64,000 bases of DNA from Polynucleobacter hallstattensis (lineage in GTDB: Bacteria > Pseudomonadota > Gammaproteobacteria > Burkholderiales > Burkholderiaceae). This document shows positions 40,943-48,569 of the stretch, piece after piece. The stretch lies in assembly GCF_018881835.1 (NCBI RefSeq), contig NZ_JACVPO010000002.1, forward strand, positions 310,001 to 374,000, in the 5' to 3' direction. The notes beneath the pieces are model-generated. The model worked only from the letters and a program-made list of their open reading frames with translations, searched no databases and was not told where the DNA came from. The stretch's first letter is position 1. Every line of letters starts with the position of its first letter. The translations under genes were made by a program, and so were the position numbers.

Positions 40943-41502
40943 AATTTAAATTCTCCAATTCTGATCAGGTAAAAACCGGTATCGCAAAGACTCAGGCGAA
41001 TTTGTAAGCCGCTGACGAGTCTTTCCCCAGGCTCTAGTGGAGATACTCCGGGAGGCCCTGCCGGATTGGCGGTCAGTTTTTCAAAGATGAGAGCTCCGCT
41101 ATTGAGCAGATCTGTTTTATTACATTTAGCTGTATATGCTGGACCAGCCGGATTTAAAAGATTGACATAGCTCTCAAAAGGACCTTTGGCTCCAAAAAGT
41201 GCTTCAACGCAATTTTTCCAGTGGTTTGGCTTGACACCTTTAATCAATTTTTCATCTTCATCTATCGGTGTGCATGCTGCAGGTTCAATAGAATCATTGG
41301 CTTCGCTCTTGCTAGAAAGAGCCTCAAACCAGGCAACGATCTCTTCGGCGTTATCTTGTGATGTTGCTATCTTATCTGCGTTTTGATAGTTTCCTATTCC
41401 AAGATAGATCACTAGAAGCACGTTAGCCAATACAATCAAAATAAAGAAATAGTCCGAAACGCGCATGTCGCGAAATAAAATTTGGATATTCTTGCCCAAC
41501 AC
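40939..41502 (-). CDS. single-pass membrane protein cotranscribed with the channel, unknown function
   Basis: The 187-residue product has one membrane helix (about residues 17-37, SDYFFILIVLANVLLVIYLG). A presumably periplasmic domain follows with four Cys (77, 98, 127, 173), enough for two disulfides. The start is GTG/TTG at 41505/41502 behind GGGAG. The stop overlaps the channel start as ATGA, so the two are translationally coupled. This makes it a candidate auxiliary subunit. No family is recognised. Confidence 0.75.
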   Translation of the reverse strand: MLGKNIQILFRDMRVSDYFFILIVLANVLLVIYLGIGNYQNADKIATSQDNAEEIVAWFEALSSKSEANDSIEPAACTPIDEDEKLIKGVKPNHWKNCVEALFGAKGPFESYVNLLNPAGPAYTAKCNKTDLLNSGALIFEKLTANPAGPPGVSPLEPGERLVSGLQIRLSLCDTGFYLIRIGEFKL

Positions 41503-41603
41503 GCTCTCCCAGCTTTTCTTTAGTTAATAGCGACTATCTTGCCGCTTTTAATTACTGTATATTCAGATATTGAGTTAATAAGACTGCCACTCGGGGATTA
41601 TCA

Positions 41604-41783
41604 ATGTTTTTCCAAACGCTTCTGCAAAGTTTAATCAAGAAAAAGCGAGCCAAACCAGCTGAGCCTTCTCAAGAATTATCCCCAATGGCTCAAAACATAC
41701 TGCAAAAACTGGCTGAGCACGATAAAAACAAGGGTTTATCCCCGGATGATGCCAGTAAGTCAGAACTCCCAGGCAATCAGTAG
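41604..41783 (+). CDS. 59-residue hydrophilic protein, unknown
   Basis: ATG 41604 with GGGGA seven bases upstream encodes MFFQTLLQSLIKKKRAKPAE followed by a charged, Lys/Glu/Asp-rich part (MAQNILQKLAEHDKNKG) and TAG at 41781. It has a short amphipathic N-terminus and no Cys. It lies 38 bases before the exonuclease gene in the same direction. Confidence 0.5.
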   Translation: MFFQTLLQSLIKKKRAKPAEPSQELSPMAQNILQKLAEHDKNKGLSPDDASKSELPGNQ

Positions 41784-41820
41784 CTAACTTGGCTTTAAGC
41801 CATTCTCTTTGAAGAATTTT

Positions 41821-42477
41821 ATGTCTCAAGCCATTATTTTCGACGTTGAAGCCACCGATAAGACGGATGCCGTCATTATTGAAGCCGCTGCTTTAGATGT
41901 CACCTCAATCAATCCATTATCTGTTGGCAACCCTTGGGTGCAACGGTATAACCCAGGCAAGCCAATTAGCTTAGGTGCACTGGCCACCCACCACATCATG
42001 GATGAAGAGCTAGTGGACTGTCCGGCTAGCAGCTCATTTAAGTTACCTGTTGGCACCAAGTACATCATAGGTCATAGCATTGATTTTGACTGGGAGGCGA
42101 TTGGCAAACCTGAAGTCAAACGCATTTGTACCCTTGCCTTGGCTCGTAGTCTTTGGCCGGATCTCGATAGCCATACGCAAAGTGCCCTGCTTTATCACTT
42201 TGAACGTTCGACCGCTAGAGAGCAACTGCGTAATGCGCATAGTGCATTAGCGGATGTGTGGATTTGCTCCAAGATACTTGGGCAGATTATTGAGAAGCTC
42301 AAACCTGCTTCTCTGGACGCTTTATGGGAAATGTCTGAGAAGTCTCGCATTCCGACGATCATGCCTTTTGGCAAACACAAAGGTGAATTGATTAGCCAGG
42401 TGCCGTCAGACTATAAGCAGTGGATGCTACGTCAGGACAATGTTTCTGAATACCTTCGCAAAGCATTGCAGACTTAA
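41821..42477 (+). CDS. 3'-5' exonuclease with C-terminal DUF3820 domain
   Basis: The 218-residue protein begins MSQAIIFDVEATDKTDAVII (DxE, Exo I of the DEDD family). It continues YIIGHSIDFDWEAIG (Exo II) and HSALADVWICSKIL (Exo III, His and Asp). The end, MPFGKHKGELISQVPSDYKQW, is the DUF3820 signature. The combination resembles ExoX-like nucleases. ATG 41821 (after GAAG) is chosen over a TTG at 41809. Confidence 0.88.
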   Translation: MSQAIIFDVEATDKTDAVIIEAAALDVTSINPLSVGNPWVQRYNPGKPISLGALATHHIMDEELVDCPASSSFKLPVGTKYIIGHSIDFDWEAIGKPEVKRICTLALARSLWPDLDSHTQSALLYHFERSTAREQLRNAHSALADVWICSKILGQIIEKLKPASLDALWEMSEKSRIPTIMPFGKHKGELISQVPSDYKQWMLRQDNVSEYLRKALQT

Positions 42478-42496
42478 AGCTTCGCTTCTGATTACC

Positions 42497-43039
42497 TTAG
42501 TGCTGCTTATATGTTGAGGTCACTAGCTTTTCTGTATACGCAATCGCTACTGCTGAAAATACAAAGGTCATGTGAATAACGGTTTGCCACAGCAAGGTTT
42601 TTTCATCGTGTGAGGACGCATTAATAAAGGTCTTGAGCAAATGAATTGATGAAATTCCAATAATGGCAGTTGCCAGCTTCACCTTGAGTACGCCTGCATT
42701 GACATGCGATAGCCACTCAGGCTGATCTGGATGGTTCTCTAGCTCCAAACGCGACACAAAGGTTTCCCAACCACCAACGATGACCATCACCAACAAATTA
42801 GAGATCATCACCACATCAATCAGACCCAACACAATGAGCATGAGTGCAGTTTCTGTCATATTTTTCTCTGACATCATGCTAATCAGATGGGCCAACTCTA
42901 ACCAGAACTGCCATACATAAACACCTTGGGCAACAATCAGGCCAATGTAGAGCGGTGCCTGCAACCAGCGGGACATAAATATCCAGCGTGGCAGTGGGCG
43001 TAATTTTTTATCTATGAAGGTTTGCTTGTCATCGATCAT
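42497..43039 (-). CDS. YqhA/UPF0114 family membrane protein (TIGR00645 type)
   Basis: The 180-residue protein has four hydrophobic segments. It contains the family blocks [39 protein letters not shown] and [20 protein letters not shown]. The C-terminal half resembles the E. coli YqhA family, for which no function is known. It is convergent with the exonuclease gene, 19 bases apart. Confidence 0.9.
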   Translation of the reverse strand: MIDDKQTFIDKKLRPLPRWIFMSRWLQAPLYIGLIVAQGVYVWQFWLELAHLISMMSEKNMTETALMLIVLGLIDVVMISNLLVMVIVGGWETFVSRLELENHPDQPEWLSHVNAGVLKVKLATAIIGISSIHLLKTFINASSHDEKTLLWQTVIHMTFVFSAVAIAYTEKLVTSTYKQH

Positions 43040-43128
43040 GTTTGGATTTTATCCATATTTATGACATTTTTATAGCCTCATTACACATATCTTGTGTAGG
43101 GGGATTCTGATGACTTTCGCCTTGACTA

Positions 43129-43160
43129 GGGAATAAGGAATCCGTGATTTCCTTATTCCC
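43129..43160. repeat. 12-bp perfect inverted repeat
   Basis: GGGAATAAGGAA (43129-43140) and TTCCTTATTCCC (43149-43160) form a perfect 12-bp stem with an 8-base loop between the 43-residue gene and the YqhA-type gene. Neither strand has a following T tract, so it is not a standard terminator. It could be an attenuating hairpin or a protein site. Confidence 0.55.
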
Positions 43161-43205
43161 CTTCTAGGCAGCTGCTGCTTATTTTTTCTTTACTGCTGAT
43201 TTTTC

Positions 43206-43337
43206 TTACTGATACTTGCGGCTAAATACTGGGGCATTACTACGCTCATTGCGCTTGGTGTTTTTTAGTACGGCGCAGTAAGACAAAATCATGATGATTG
43301 CAAGTGAAGCGCCGTTAAAGTTATTTAATAGTTCCAT
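43206..43337 (-). CDS. 43-residue single-pass membrane protein, unknown
   Basis: ATG 43337 behind a TAGGAG ribosome-binding site encodes MELLNNFNGASLAIIMILSY, a short N-terminus and one membrane helix with a Cys. A basic, Asn/Arg-rich tail follows (LKNTKRNERSNAPVFSRKYQ) and TAA at 43206. The signals are good. The size and topology are those of regulatory small membrane proteins, but no family is recognised. Confidence 0.6.
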   Translation of the reverse strand: MELLNNFNGASLAIIMILSYCAVLKNTKRNERSNAPVFSRKYQ

Positions 43338-43412
43338 TTGATTTCTCCTAGTGTGTGTTTACGTTAATTGGTTTTTGCTTCTATTTTGCTTCTATGTATT
43401 CAGAATATTGAC

Positions 43413-43439
43413 TTACTGGCTCACGAAATGAGCTAGTAA
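43413..43439. repeat. hairpin downstream of umuC
   Basis: TTACTGGCTCA and TGAGCTAGTAA are 11-base arms with one mismatch around a CGAAA loop. It lies about 80 bases after the umuC stop. With only three A beyond it, it is at best a weak terminator. The 43440-43520 stretch between it and umuC is T-rich and low-complexity. Confidence 0.4.
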
Positions 43440-43520
43440 AATTTGCTTTGTTATTTGTTGTTTTTTATTCATTTTTTTCATTGTTTGTTCTATTGTTTGT
43501 TTCATTTTTTTGCTTGTTCT

Positions 43521-44822
43521 TTAGCGCACTACTGGCAACTCATCCCACTGTGTGGTGTAGTTTGGTGATTTGTTGCCCGATCTCATCTTCCAGTCTTGCT
43601 TGGTGCCAGATGCTGCGGTTTTGATGGCGGCATTCCCAAAGCGGCTATTGATTGAGTCCATAGCCTTCATGAGTCCAGCGGACTTGCCTTTGACTTCCAT
43701 GTCATCAAATAGCGATTGCTGCATCGTCGGTTTATCAGCCAAGAGATTCAGAATGACTCCTGCTTTCTTGTACTTAAAGCCTGCTTTGTAGATTTGCTTT
43801 AAACCTTTTAATGCGGCGCTAGTCAGCGTTAAGGTGTTGTCACTAGGATCACTCAGAACTACTGTGATGCTTTGATGATGTTGTGGCTCAAATGGTTTGT
43901 GCGGGTTAGTTTGCACAAAGATTGTGAGCGCGCCCGTAACCGACTTCTGGCTTCTGAGCTTCTCAGCACCTCTTGCGGCATGAGTGGCAACAGACTCAGA
44001 CAACCCTTCCATTGAAGTCACTGGCTTACCAAAACTTCTTGAGGAAATAATTTGTTGTTTAGCTGGCGCCACTTCTTCTAACTGTAGGCAAGATACTCCG
44101 CGCAACTCATAGCAAATACGCTCGATCACAACGCCAAACTGTTGACGCATGGCTTGTGGCGATATTTGTACTAGATCAAATATGCTATGGATCTTGAGCT
44201 CTTTGAGTTTCTTGGCAGTCTTCCCACCAATGCCCCACACCTCACCTACCGCTGTCTCGGCCATCCACTGATAGAGCGCTGCTTTAGGCATGGAGCTGAT
44301 ATCACACACGCCAGCAAACTGAGGGTGTTTTTTTGCCAAATGATTTGCTAACTTGGCAAGCGTCTTACTAGCCCCAATACCAACGCATACCGGCAAGCCT
44401 GTAGTGTCTTTAACATCTTGCTTCATGATTTGCCCCAAGCTAGTGGGATCAGCATATTGCTTGAGTACTGTCTCGATTTGCAGAAAGCTCTCATCAATGC
44501 TGTAGACCTCTAAATTGGGTGTGAACTTTCTTAAGACTTCTACTACTCTGCCACTCATATCGCCATACAAGGTGTAGTTTGATGAATAGGCTTGGATACC
44601 ATGTTGCTGAGCCAGATCTTTCATCTGAAACCAAGGTGTACCCATCTTCACACCCAGCGCTTTGACTTCAGCACTACGCGCTACGGCGCAACCATCGTTA
44701 TTCGATAGCACCACCATCGGTACATCTTCTAGCTTGGGCGCAAATACACGCTCGCAAGATACATAGAAATTATTTACATCGACCAGCGCGAAGAGTTGAT
44801 TAGTTTGGCCGGCTTGGTTCAT
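43521..44822 (-). CDS. umuC: Y-family DNA polymerase V catalytic subunit UmuC
   Basis: The 433-residue error-prone translesion polymerase has [17 protein letters not shown] (catalytic Asp), [27 protein letters not shown] (acidic catalytic pair), and the C-terminal little-finger and UmuC tail with [19 protein letters not shown]. It overlaps umuD by 4 bases (ATGA) and is controlled by the LexA site at 45319. Confidence 0.97.
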   Translation of the reverse strand: MNQAGQTNQLFALVDVNNFYVSCERVFAPKLEDVPMVVLSNNDGCAVARSAEVKALGVKMGTPWFQMKDLAQQHGIQAYSSNYTLYGDMSGRVVEVLRKFTPNLEVYSIDESFLQIETVLKQYADPTSLGQIMKQDVKDTTGLPVCVGIGASKTLAKLANHLAKKHPQFAGVCDISSMPKAALYQWMAETAVGEVWGIGGKTAKKLKELKIHSIFDLVQISPQAMRQQFGVVIERICYELRGVSCLQLEEVAPAKQQIISSRSFGKPVTSMEGLSESVATHAARGAEKLRSQKSVTGALTIFVQTNPHKPFEPQHHQSITVVLSDPSDNTLTLTSAALKGLKQIYKAGFKYKKAGVILNLLADKPTMQQSLFDDMEVKGKSAGLMKAMDSINSRFGNAAIKTAASGTKQDWKMRSGNKSPNYTTQWDELPVVR

Positions 44823-45307
44823 GCGGACCTTCCGTTTCTGCTGCTAGCGTGGCTGTACTTACGCACTACCCCAACGACCACACCCCAGATTTGGAGTTCG
44901 CTGTTCTCATTAAAGGTAATGGGCTCGTAATTGGCGTTCTCGGGCTGCAGCTCAGTTTTGCCACGCAGTTGATAGAGGCGCTTGATGGTGTACTCATCAT
45001 CCACTACGGCAACGACGATATCTTTGTGTTTTGGCTTGAGGGCTTTATCCACTACTACCTTGTCGCCGTCACAAATACCCGCGCCCATCATCGAGTCCCC
45101 TTTGACGGTAAACATGAAGGTGGCTGGCTTGTTTTGGACTAAGTAGCTATTGAGATCCAGACCTTCCTCGGCATAATCGGCTGCTGGACTCGGAAATCCG
45201 GCTGAAATACGGTGACTTAAGAGCTTGAACTCATACGCAGAATGAGCTCCTAAGGCCTGTGGGGCCTGGCTTAAGGTCGATTTTGGGGAGATCAGCTGAG
45301 TCGTCAT
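44819..45307 (-). CDS. umuD: UmuD/LexA-type self-cleaving protein
   Basis: The 162-residue protein starts at ATG 45307 ([16 protein letters not shown]); the longer upstream frame runs through the operator and is not used. It has the cleavage site Ala36-Gly37 in ISAGFPSPA, nucleophile Ser72 in [11 protein letters not shown] and general base Lys109 in DEYTIKRLY. RecA-stimulated cleavage makes UmuD', which joins UmuC in polymerase V. No ribosome-binding site is seen. The LexA box sits 11 bases before the start. Confidence 0.96.
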   Translation of the reverse strand: MTTQLISPKSTLSQAPQALGAHSAYEFKLLSHRISAGFPSPAADYAEEGLDLNSYLVQNKPATFMFTVKGDSMMGAGICDGDKVVVDKALKPKHKDIVVAVVDDEYTIKRLYQLRGKTELQPENANYEPITFNENSELQIWGVVVGVVRKYSHASSRNGRSA

Positions 45308-45318
45308 AGTGATTAATA

Positions 45319-45338
45319 TACTGTATATCCATACAGTA
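45319..45338. promoter_or_regulatory. LexA (SOS) box of umuDC
   Basis: TACTGTATATCCATACAGTA has the CTGT-N8-ACAG core and differs from the E. coli 20-bp LexA consensus at only two central positions. It is an inverted repeat 11 bases upstream of umuD, so SOS control of this operon is strongly supported. Confidence 0.93.
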
Positions 45339-45503
45339 TATGTAAAAACCTGAAAAATGACTCTGTTTTTGTTGTTTTGCTGCTGATCCCCCCTTTTTCT
45401 AGTCATAAACCCCAAGTTCTTTAGCAGGGGAAGCACCACATAATGACTCTGAGAATGCATGTAAAAGCGCATGCACTAATCAGAAAATAGCAGTAGGAGA
45501 CGA

Positions 45504-46571
45504 ATGAAGACTTACAAAATAGCTTCGATTCCAGGTGATGGGATTGGCAAAGAAGTCATACCTGAATGCGAGAAAGTATTAAACGCTTTAAGTAAAAAAC
45601 ACCCTCAGGTAGCCTTTGCCTTTGAGCACTTTGATTGGGGCGGCGACTACTACCGCAAGCACGGCATCATGATGCCTCATGATGGCCTAGAGCCCTTACG
45701 CTCTAAAGATGCCATCTTGTTTGGTTCAGCTGGCGACCCTGATATTCCGGATCACATTACGCTGTGGGGTTTGCGTCTCAAAATTTGCCAAGGCTTTGAT
45801 CAATATGCCAATGTGCGCCCCACTCGCATTCTTCCTGGCATCCAAACTCCCTTGCGCAATTGCAAGCCGGAACAATTGGACTGGGTGATTGTGCGGGAGA
45901 ACTCAGAAGGCGAGTATTCCGGGGTAGGCGGCAGAGCCCACCAAGGCCACCCAATTGAAGTGGCGTCCGATATGAGCATCATGACGCGTGTTGGCGTAGA
46001 ACGTGTACAACGCTTTGCCTTTAAGCTCGCGCAGTCTCGACCCCGTAAGCACCTCACAGTCATTACCAAGTCCAATGCCCAGCGACACGGCATGGTGATG
46101 TGGGATGAAATCGCTCAACTAGTGGCCAAAGATTTTCCAGATGTGACTTGGGATAAAGAATTAGTCGATGCTGCTACCGCTCGCATGGTCAATCGTCCTG
46201 AATCACTCGATACGATTGTGGCTACCAATTTGCATGCGGATGTCTTAAGTGATTTGGCAGCAGCGCTTGCCGGCAGTTTGGGTATTGCCCCCACCGCCAA
46301 TCTTGATCCTGAAAGACGGTATCCATCGATGTTTGAGCCGATTCATGGTTCGGCATTTGACATTATGGGCCAGGGCTTAGCAAATCCCATTGGTACGTTT
46401 TGGTCTGCAGTCATGATGCTCGACTTCTTGGGAGAAAAGGAGCTTGGCAAGATACTCATGCATGCAATTGAAATCATCACTGCTAATCCGAAATTACATA
46501 CTCGTGATTTAGGAGGCTCTGCAATGATGAGTGATGTGACTAATGCAGTAATTCAGGAGATTTCAAAATGA
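45504..46571 (+). CDS. tartrate dehydrogenase/decarboxylase
   Basis: This 355-residue NAD-dependent enzyme belongs to the isocitrate/isopropylmalate dehydrogenase superfamily. It has the substrate loop YANVRPTRILPG, the VIVRENSEGEYSGVGG segment, catalytic KSNAQRHG, the metal-binding region ATNLHADVLSDLAAALAGSL and the nucleotide site EPIHGSAFDIMGQGLANPI. The ENSEGEYSG and TKSNAQRHGM variants are those of tartrate dehydrogenases and not LeuB. An AGGAGA ribosome-binding site precedes it. It overlaps the binding-protein gene by 4 bases, linking catabolism and uptake. Confidence 0.88.
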   Translation: MKTYKIASIPGDGIGKEVIPECEKVLNALSKKHPQVAFAFEHFDWGGDYYRKHGIMMPHDGLEPLRSKDAILFGSAGDPDIPDHITLWGLRLKICQGFDQYANVRPTRILPGIQTPLRNCKPEQLDWVIVRENSEGEYSGVGGRAHQGHPIEVASDMSIMTRVGVERVQRFAFKLAQSRPRKHLTVITKSNAQRHGMVMWDEIAQLVAKDFPDVTWDKELVDAATARMVNRPESLDTIVATNLHADVLSDLAAALAGSLGIAPTANLDPERRYPSMFEPIHGSAFDIMGQGLANPIGTFWSAVMMLDFLGEKELGKILMHAIEIITANPKLHTRDLGGSAMMSDVTNAVIQEISK

Positions 46572-47518
46572 AAGTGTTTTCACTAATTAAACTTGCCGTA
46601 CTTTCTTTCAGCTTTATCTCGGTTGTCAGTGCACAGCCATTCCCCGATAAAACGATCCAATACATCATCCCCTTTCCACCTGCTGGAGAGTCGGACTTAG
46701 TGGCACGCTATCAAGCCGATATTTCTGCTAAAAAGTTCAAGCAACCGATGGTGGTCATGAATCGCGCAGGTGCCGGTGGTGCACTTGTCTGGAGCGCTCT
46801 CAATACCTATCCCGCCGATGGCACCACAGTAGTCGGTGTCAATATTCCCCATACGATCTTGCAGCCATTGCAAGAAGGTATTCAGTACAAGACCGATGAC
46901 ATCAACGCAATCTACTACTACCACTTCACTCCAGATGCCCTCATGGTCTCCGCTGATAGCCCTTATAAGACCTATCAAGATCTGATTGCCGCCGCTAAAA
47001 AGGATCCTGGCAAGATCAACCTTGCTGGCTCTGCGCAATATTCTGCAAACCATATGGCAGTAGAGCGCTTAAATAAATTAGCGGGTGTAAAAATTAATTA
47101 CGTTCCTTTTAAAGGTACGGGAGATTTAATTACTGCCTTAATTGGGATGCACGTAGATGGCGCCATGGGTTATCTACCCTTAGCAATTCAACAAAAATCT
47201 AAGGTGCGTACACTGGCGATTGCCACTGAAAAACGTAATCCTGCCCTACCAGATGTACCCACATTTAAAGAATTAGGTCTGAACTGGGTGGATGGCGCCT
47301 ACCGCGGCGTTGCAGTACCCAAGGCTACGCCACTAGTCTTACAACAAAAACTGTCTGATTATTTTGCACAGCTCAATGCCGACTCTGAAACGAAGAAAAA
47401 ATTAGAAGACTCGGGCTTTGTGATTGTCGATATCCCACTCTCAAAAATGCCGGCATTCATGAAAGAGAAAATTCCTCAGGCAATGGAAGATGCAAAGAAT
47501 GCTGGGATGATTAAATAA
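46568..47518 (+). CDS. Bug/TctC family tripartite tricarboxylate transporter binding protein
   Basis: The 316-residue periplasmic solute-binding protein has a signal peptide cleaved at about VVSAQ. The family start is FPDKTIQYIIPFPPAGESDLV, and VKINYVPFKGTGDLITALIG is present. It starts within the tartrate dehydrogenase stop codon (ATGA), which suggests a dicarboxylate such as tartrate or a related acid. No TctA/TctB membrane subunits are next to it, as is usual for orphan Bug genes. Confidence 0.9.
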   Translation: MKVFSLIKLAVLSFSFISVVSAQPFPDKTIQYIIPFPPAGESDLVARYQADISAKKFKQPMVVMNRAGAGGALVWSALNTYPADGTTVVGVNIPHTILQPLQEGIQYKTDDINAIYYYHFTPDALMVSADSPYKTYQDLIAAAKKDPGKINLAGSAQYSANHMAVERLNKLAGVKINYVPFKGTGDLITALIGMHVDGAMGYLPLAIQQKSKVRTLAIATEKRNPALPDVPTFKELGLNWVDGAYRGVAVPKATPLVLQQKLSDYFAQLNADSETKKKLEDSGFVIVDIPLSKMPAFMKEKIPQAMEDAKNAGMIK

Positions 47519-47562
47519 TTACTGAATAAGTTGATAAAGCAATATATTCATTTGTCTTCATA

Positions 47563-47597
47563 AAAACAAAAGCTACCATGTCGGTAGCTTTTGTTTT
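47563..47597. terminator. bidirectional Rho-independent terminator
   Basis: A perfect 15-bp stem (AAAACAAAAGCTACC / GGTAGCTTTTGTTTT) with a 5-base loop lies between convergent genes. The A/T-rich base of the stem gives T-rich ends on both strands. Confidence 0.85.
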
Positions 47598-47613
47598 GCA
47601 GGTAGAGTAAAAA

Positions 47614-48459
47614 TTAGACATCACTCATGAAATCACCGCCACCGCTGTCATCCCATGAGCTTGCGCCACCATCATCCCAAGAGCTGGCATCACGCACACC
47701 AAAGTTAGGATCCAAAGATGCTGGACCGCCCACTTGGTTCATATTGGAGTTGGTATTGGCATTGGAATGTCCGTTATCGTGACCGCCCATGAGGTTGCTG
47801 GCTAATGCTTGACCAGCATACATACCAGCACCCAATGCAGCGCCAGTGGCAAGACTACCCATCAAACCACTACCCATACCGCCTGCTGCCGGTGCTCCAG
47901 GGTAACCGGGACCGCCAGGGCCACCGGGACCACCAGGATAGCCAGTAGGGCCGCCCGGAGTTCCAGGATAACCTGCGCTTGGGGCGTTATAGACCTGTAC
48001 TGCTTGATCTTTACGACGCTTCATCACAATAATGACGCCGACTACCAAGATGGCAATCAAACCCCAAAAGAGTGGATTGCTAAAAATGGAAGATGAGGGC
48101 GAACTAGCAACAGAACTACCTGCGCCACTGGCGAGTTGTACTTGCAGTTTTTGCACGGATTCTGGTTGAGCAAAAGGCAAACCAGGAGCTAAGTTTTGCG
48201 CTTTAATGAAATGATCGCGCGCAACTTCTACCTTACCTTCTTTGAGATAAAGCTCAGATGCCACGTAGTGCGCCTTTGCGCTATTCGGATGGTTTTGGAG
48301 CACTTCTTTCATCATGGCATCAGCTTTAGCCATCTGCCCAGATTGCACCGCTTTATATACCTCTGGCAAAGTGGCTTCGGCAAATGCGACGTTGCTAGTT
48401 AACAGTACCGCCGCTGCGAATACGCCAACAAATAAATGGGTTACTTTACGAATGTTCAT
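47614..48459 (-). CDS. TPR-containing membrane protein with Gly/Pro-rich region
   Basis: The 281-residue protein starts at ATG 48459 behind AAGGAG. In order it has a signal peptide (to about VAFAEA), a TPR pair (VYKAVQSGQMAKADAMMKEV and HPNSAKAHYVASELYLKEG), and one membrane helix (about 127-145). A short basic stretch RRKD follows. Next comes a Gly/Pro collagen-like tract (about 165-195, GGPGGPGGPGYPG), a Gly/Ala helix, and a tail with two copies of SSWDD. The topology suggests a periplasmic TPR part and a cytosolic flexible tail. Its function is unknown; the sequence is related to envelope proteins of Burkholderiales. Confidence 0.75.
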   Translation of the reverse strand: MNIRKVTHLFVGVFAAAVLLTSNVAFAEATLPEVYKAVQSGQMAKADAMMKEVLQNHPNSAKAHYVASELYLKEGKVEVARDHFIKAQNLAPGLPFAQPESVQKLQVQLASGAGSSVASSPSSSIFSNPLFWGLIAILVVGVIIVMKRRKDQAVQVYNAPSAGYPGTPGGPTGYPGGPGGPGGPGYPGAPAAGGMGSGLMGSLATGAALGAGMYAGQALASNLMGGHDNGHSNANTNSNMNQVGGPASLDPNFGVRDASSWDDGGASSWDDSGGGDFMSDV

Positions 48460-48569
48460 CAAGACTCCTTATAGGATGTTTCGTGTGAATTTCATTATCC
48501 CTAGTTTGGGGATTTTTGCTATTCCCTACTCATATTGGGTCTTTAGAGGGGATTTCAAGGTCTAAATAC

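Noticed and set aside
43413-43505. 30-codon Lys/Gln-rich ORF just after umuC (minus strand, ATG 43505)
   Set aside because: No ribosome-binding site, very low-complexity composition, and its stop lies inside a hairpin. It is better explained as A/T-rich intergenic sequence.
45308-45472. N-terminal extension of UmuD by 55 residues
   Set aside because: The extension runs through the LexA operator and promoter. ATG 45307 gives the standard UmuD length.
47880-47990. Short repeats that could suggest a CRISPR-like or tandem array
   Set aside because: They are codon repeats for Gly-Gly-Pro in the TPR protein, with no regular spacer structure.
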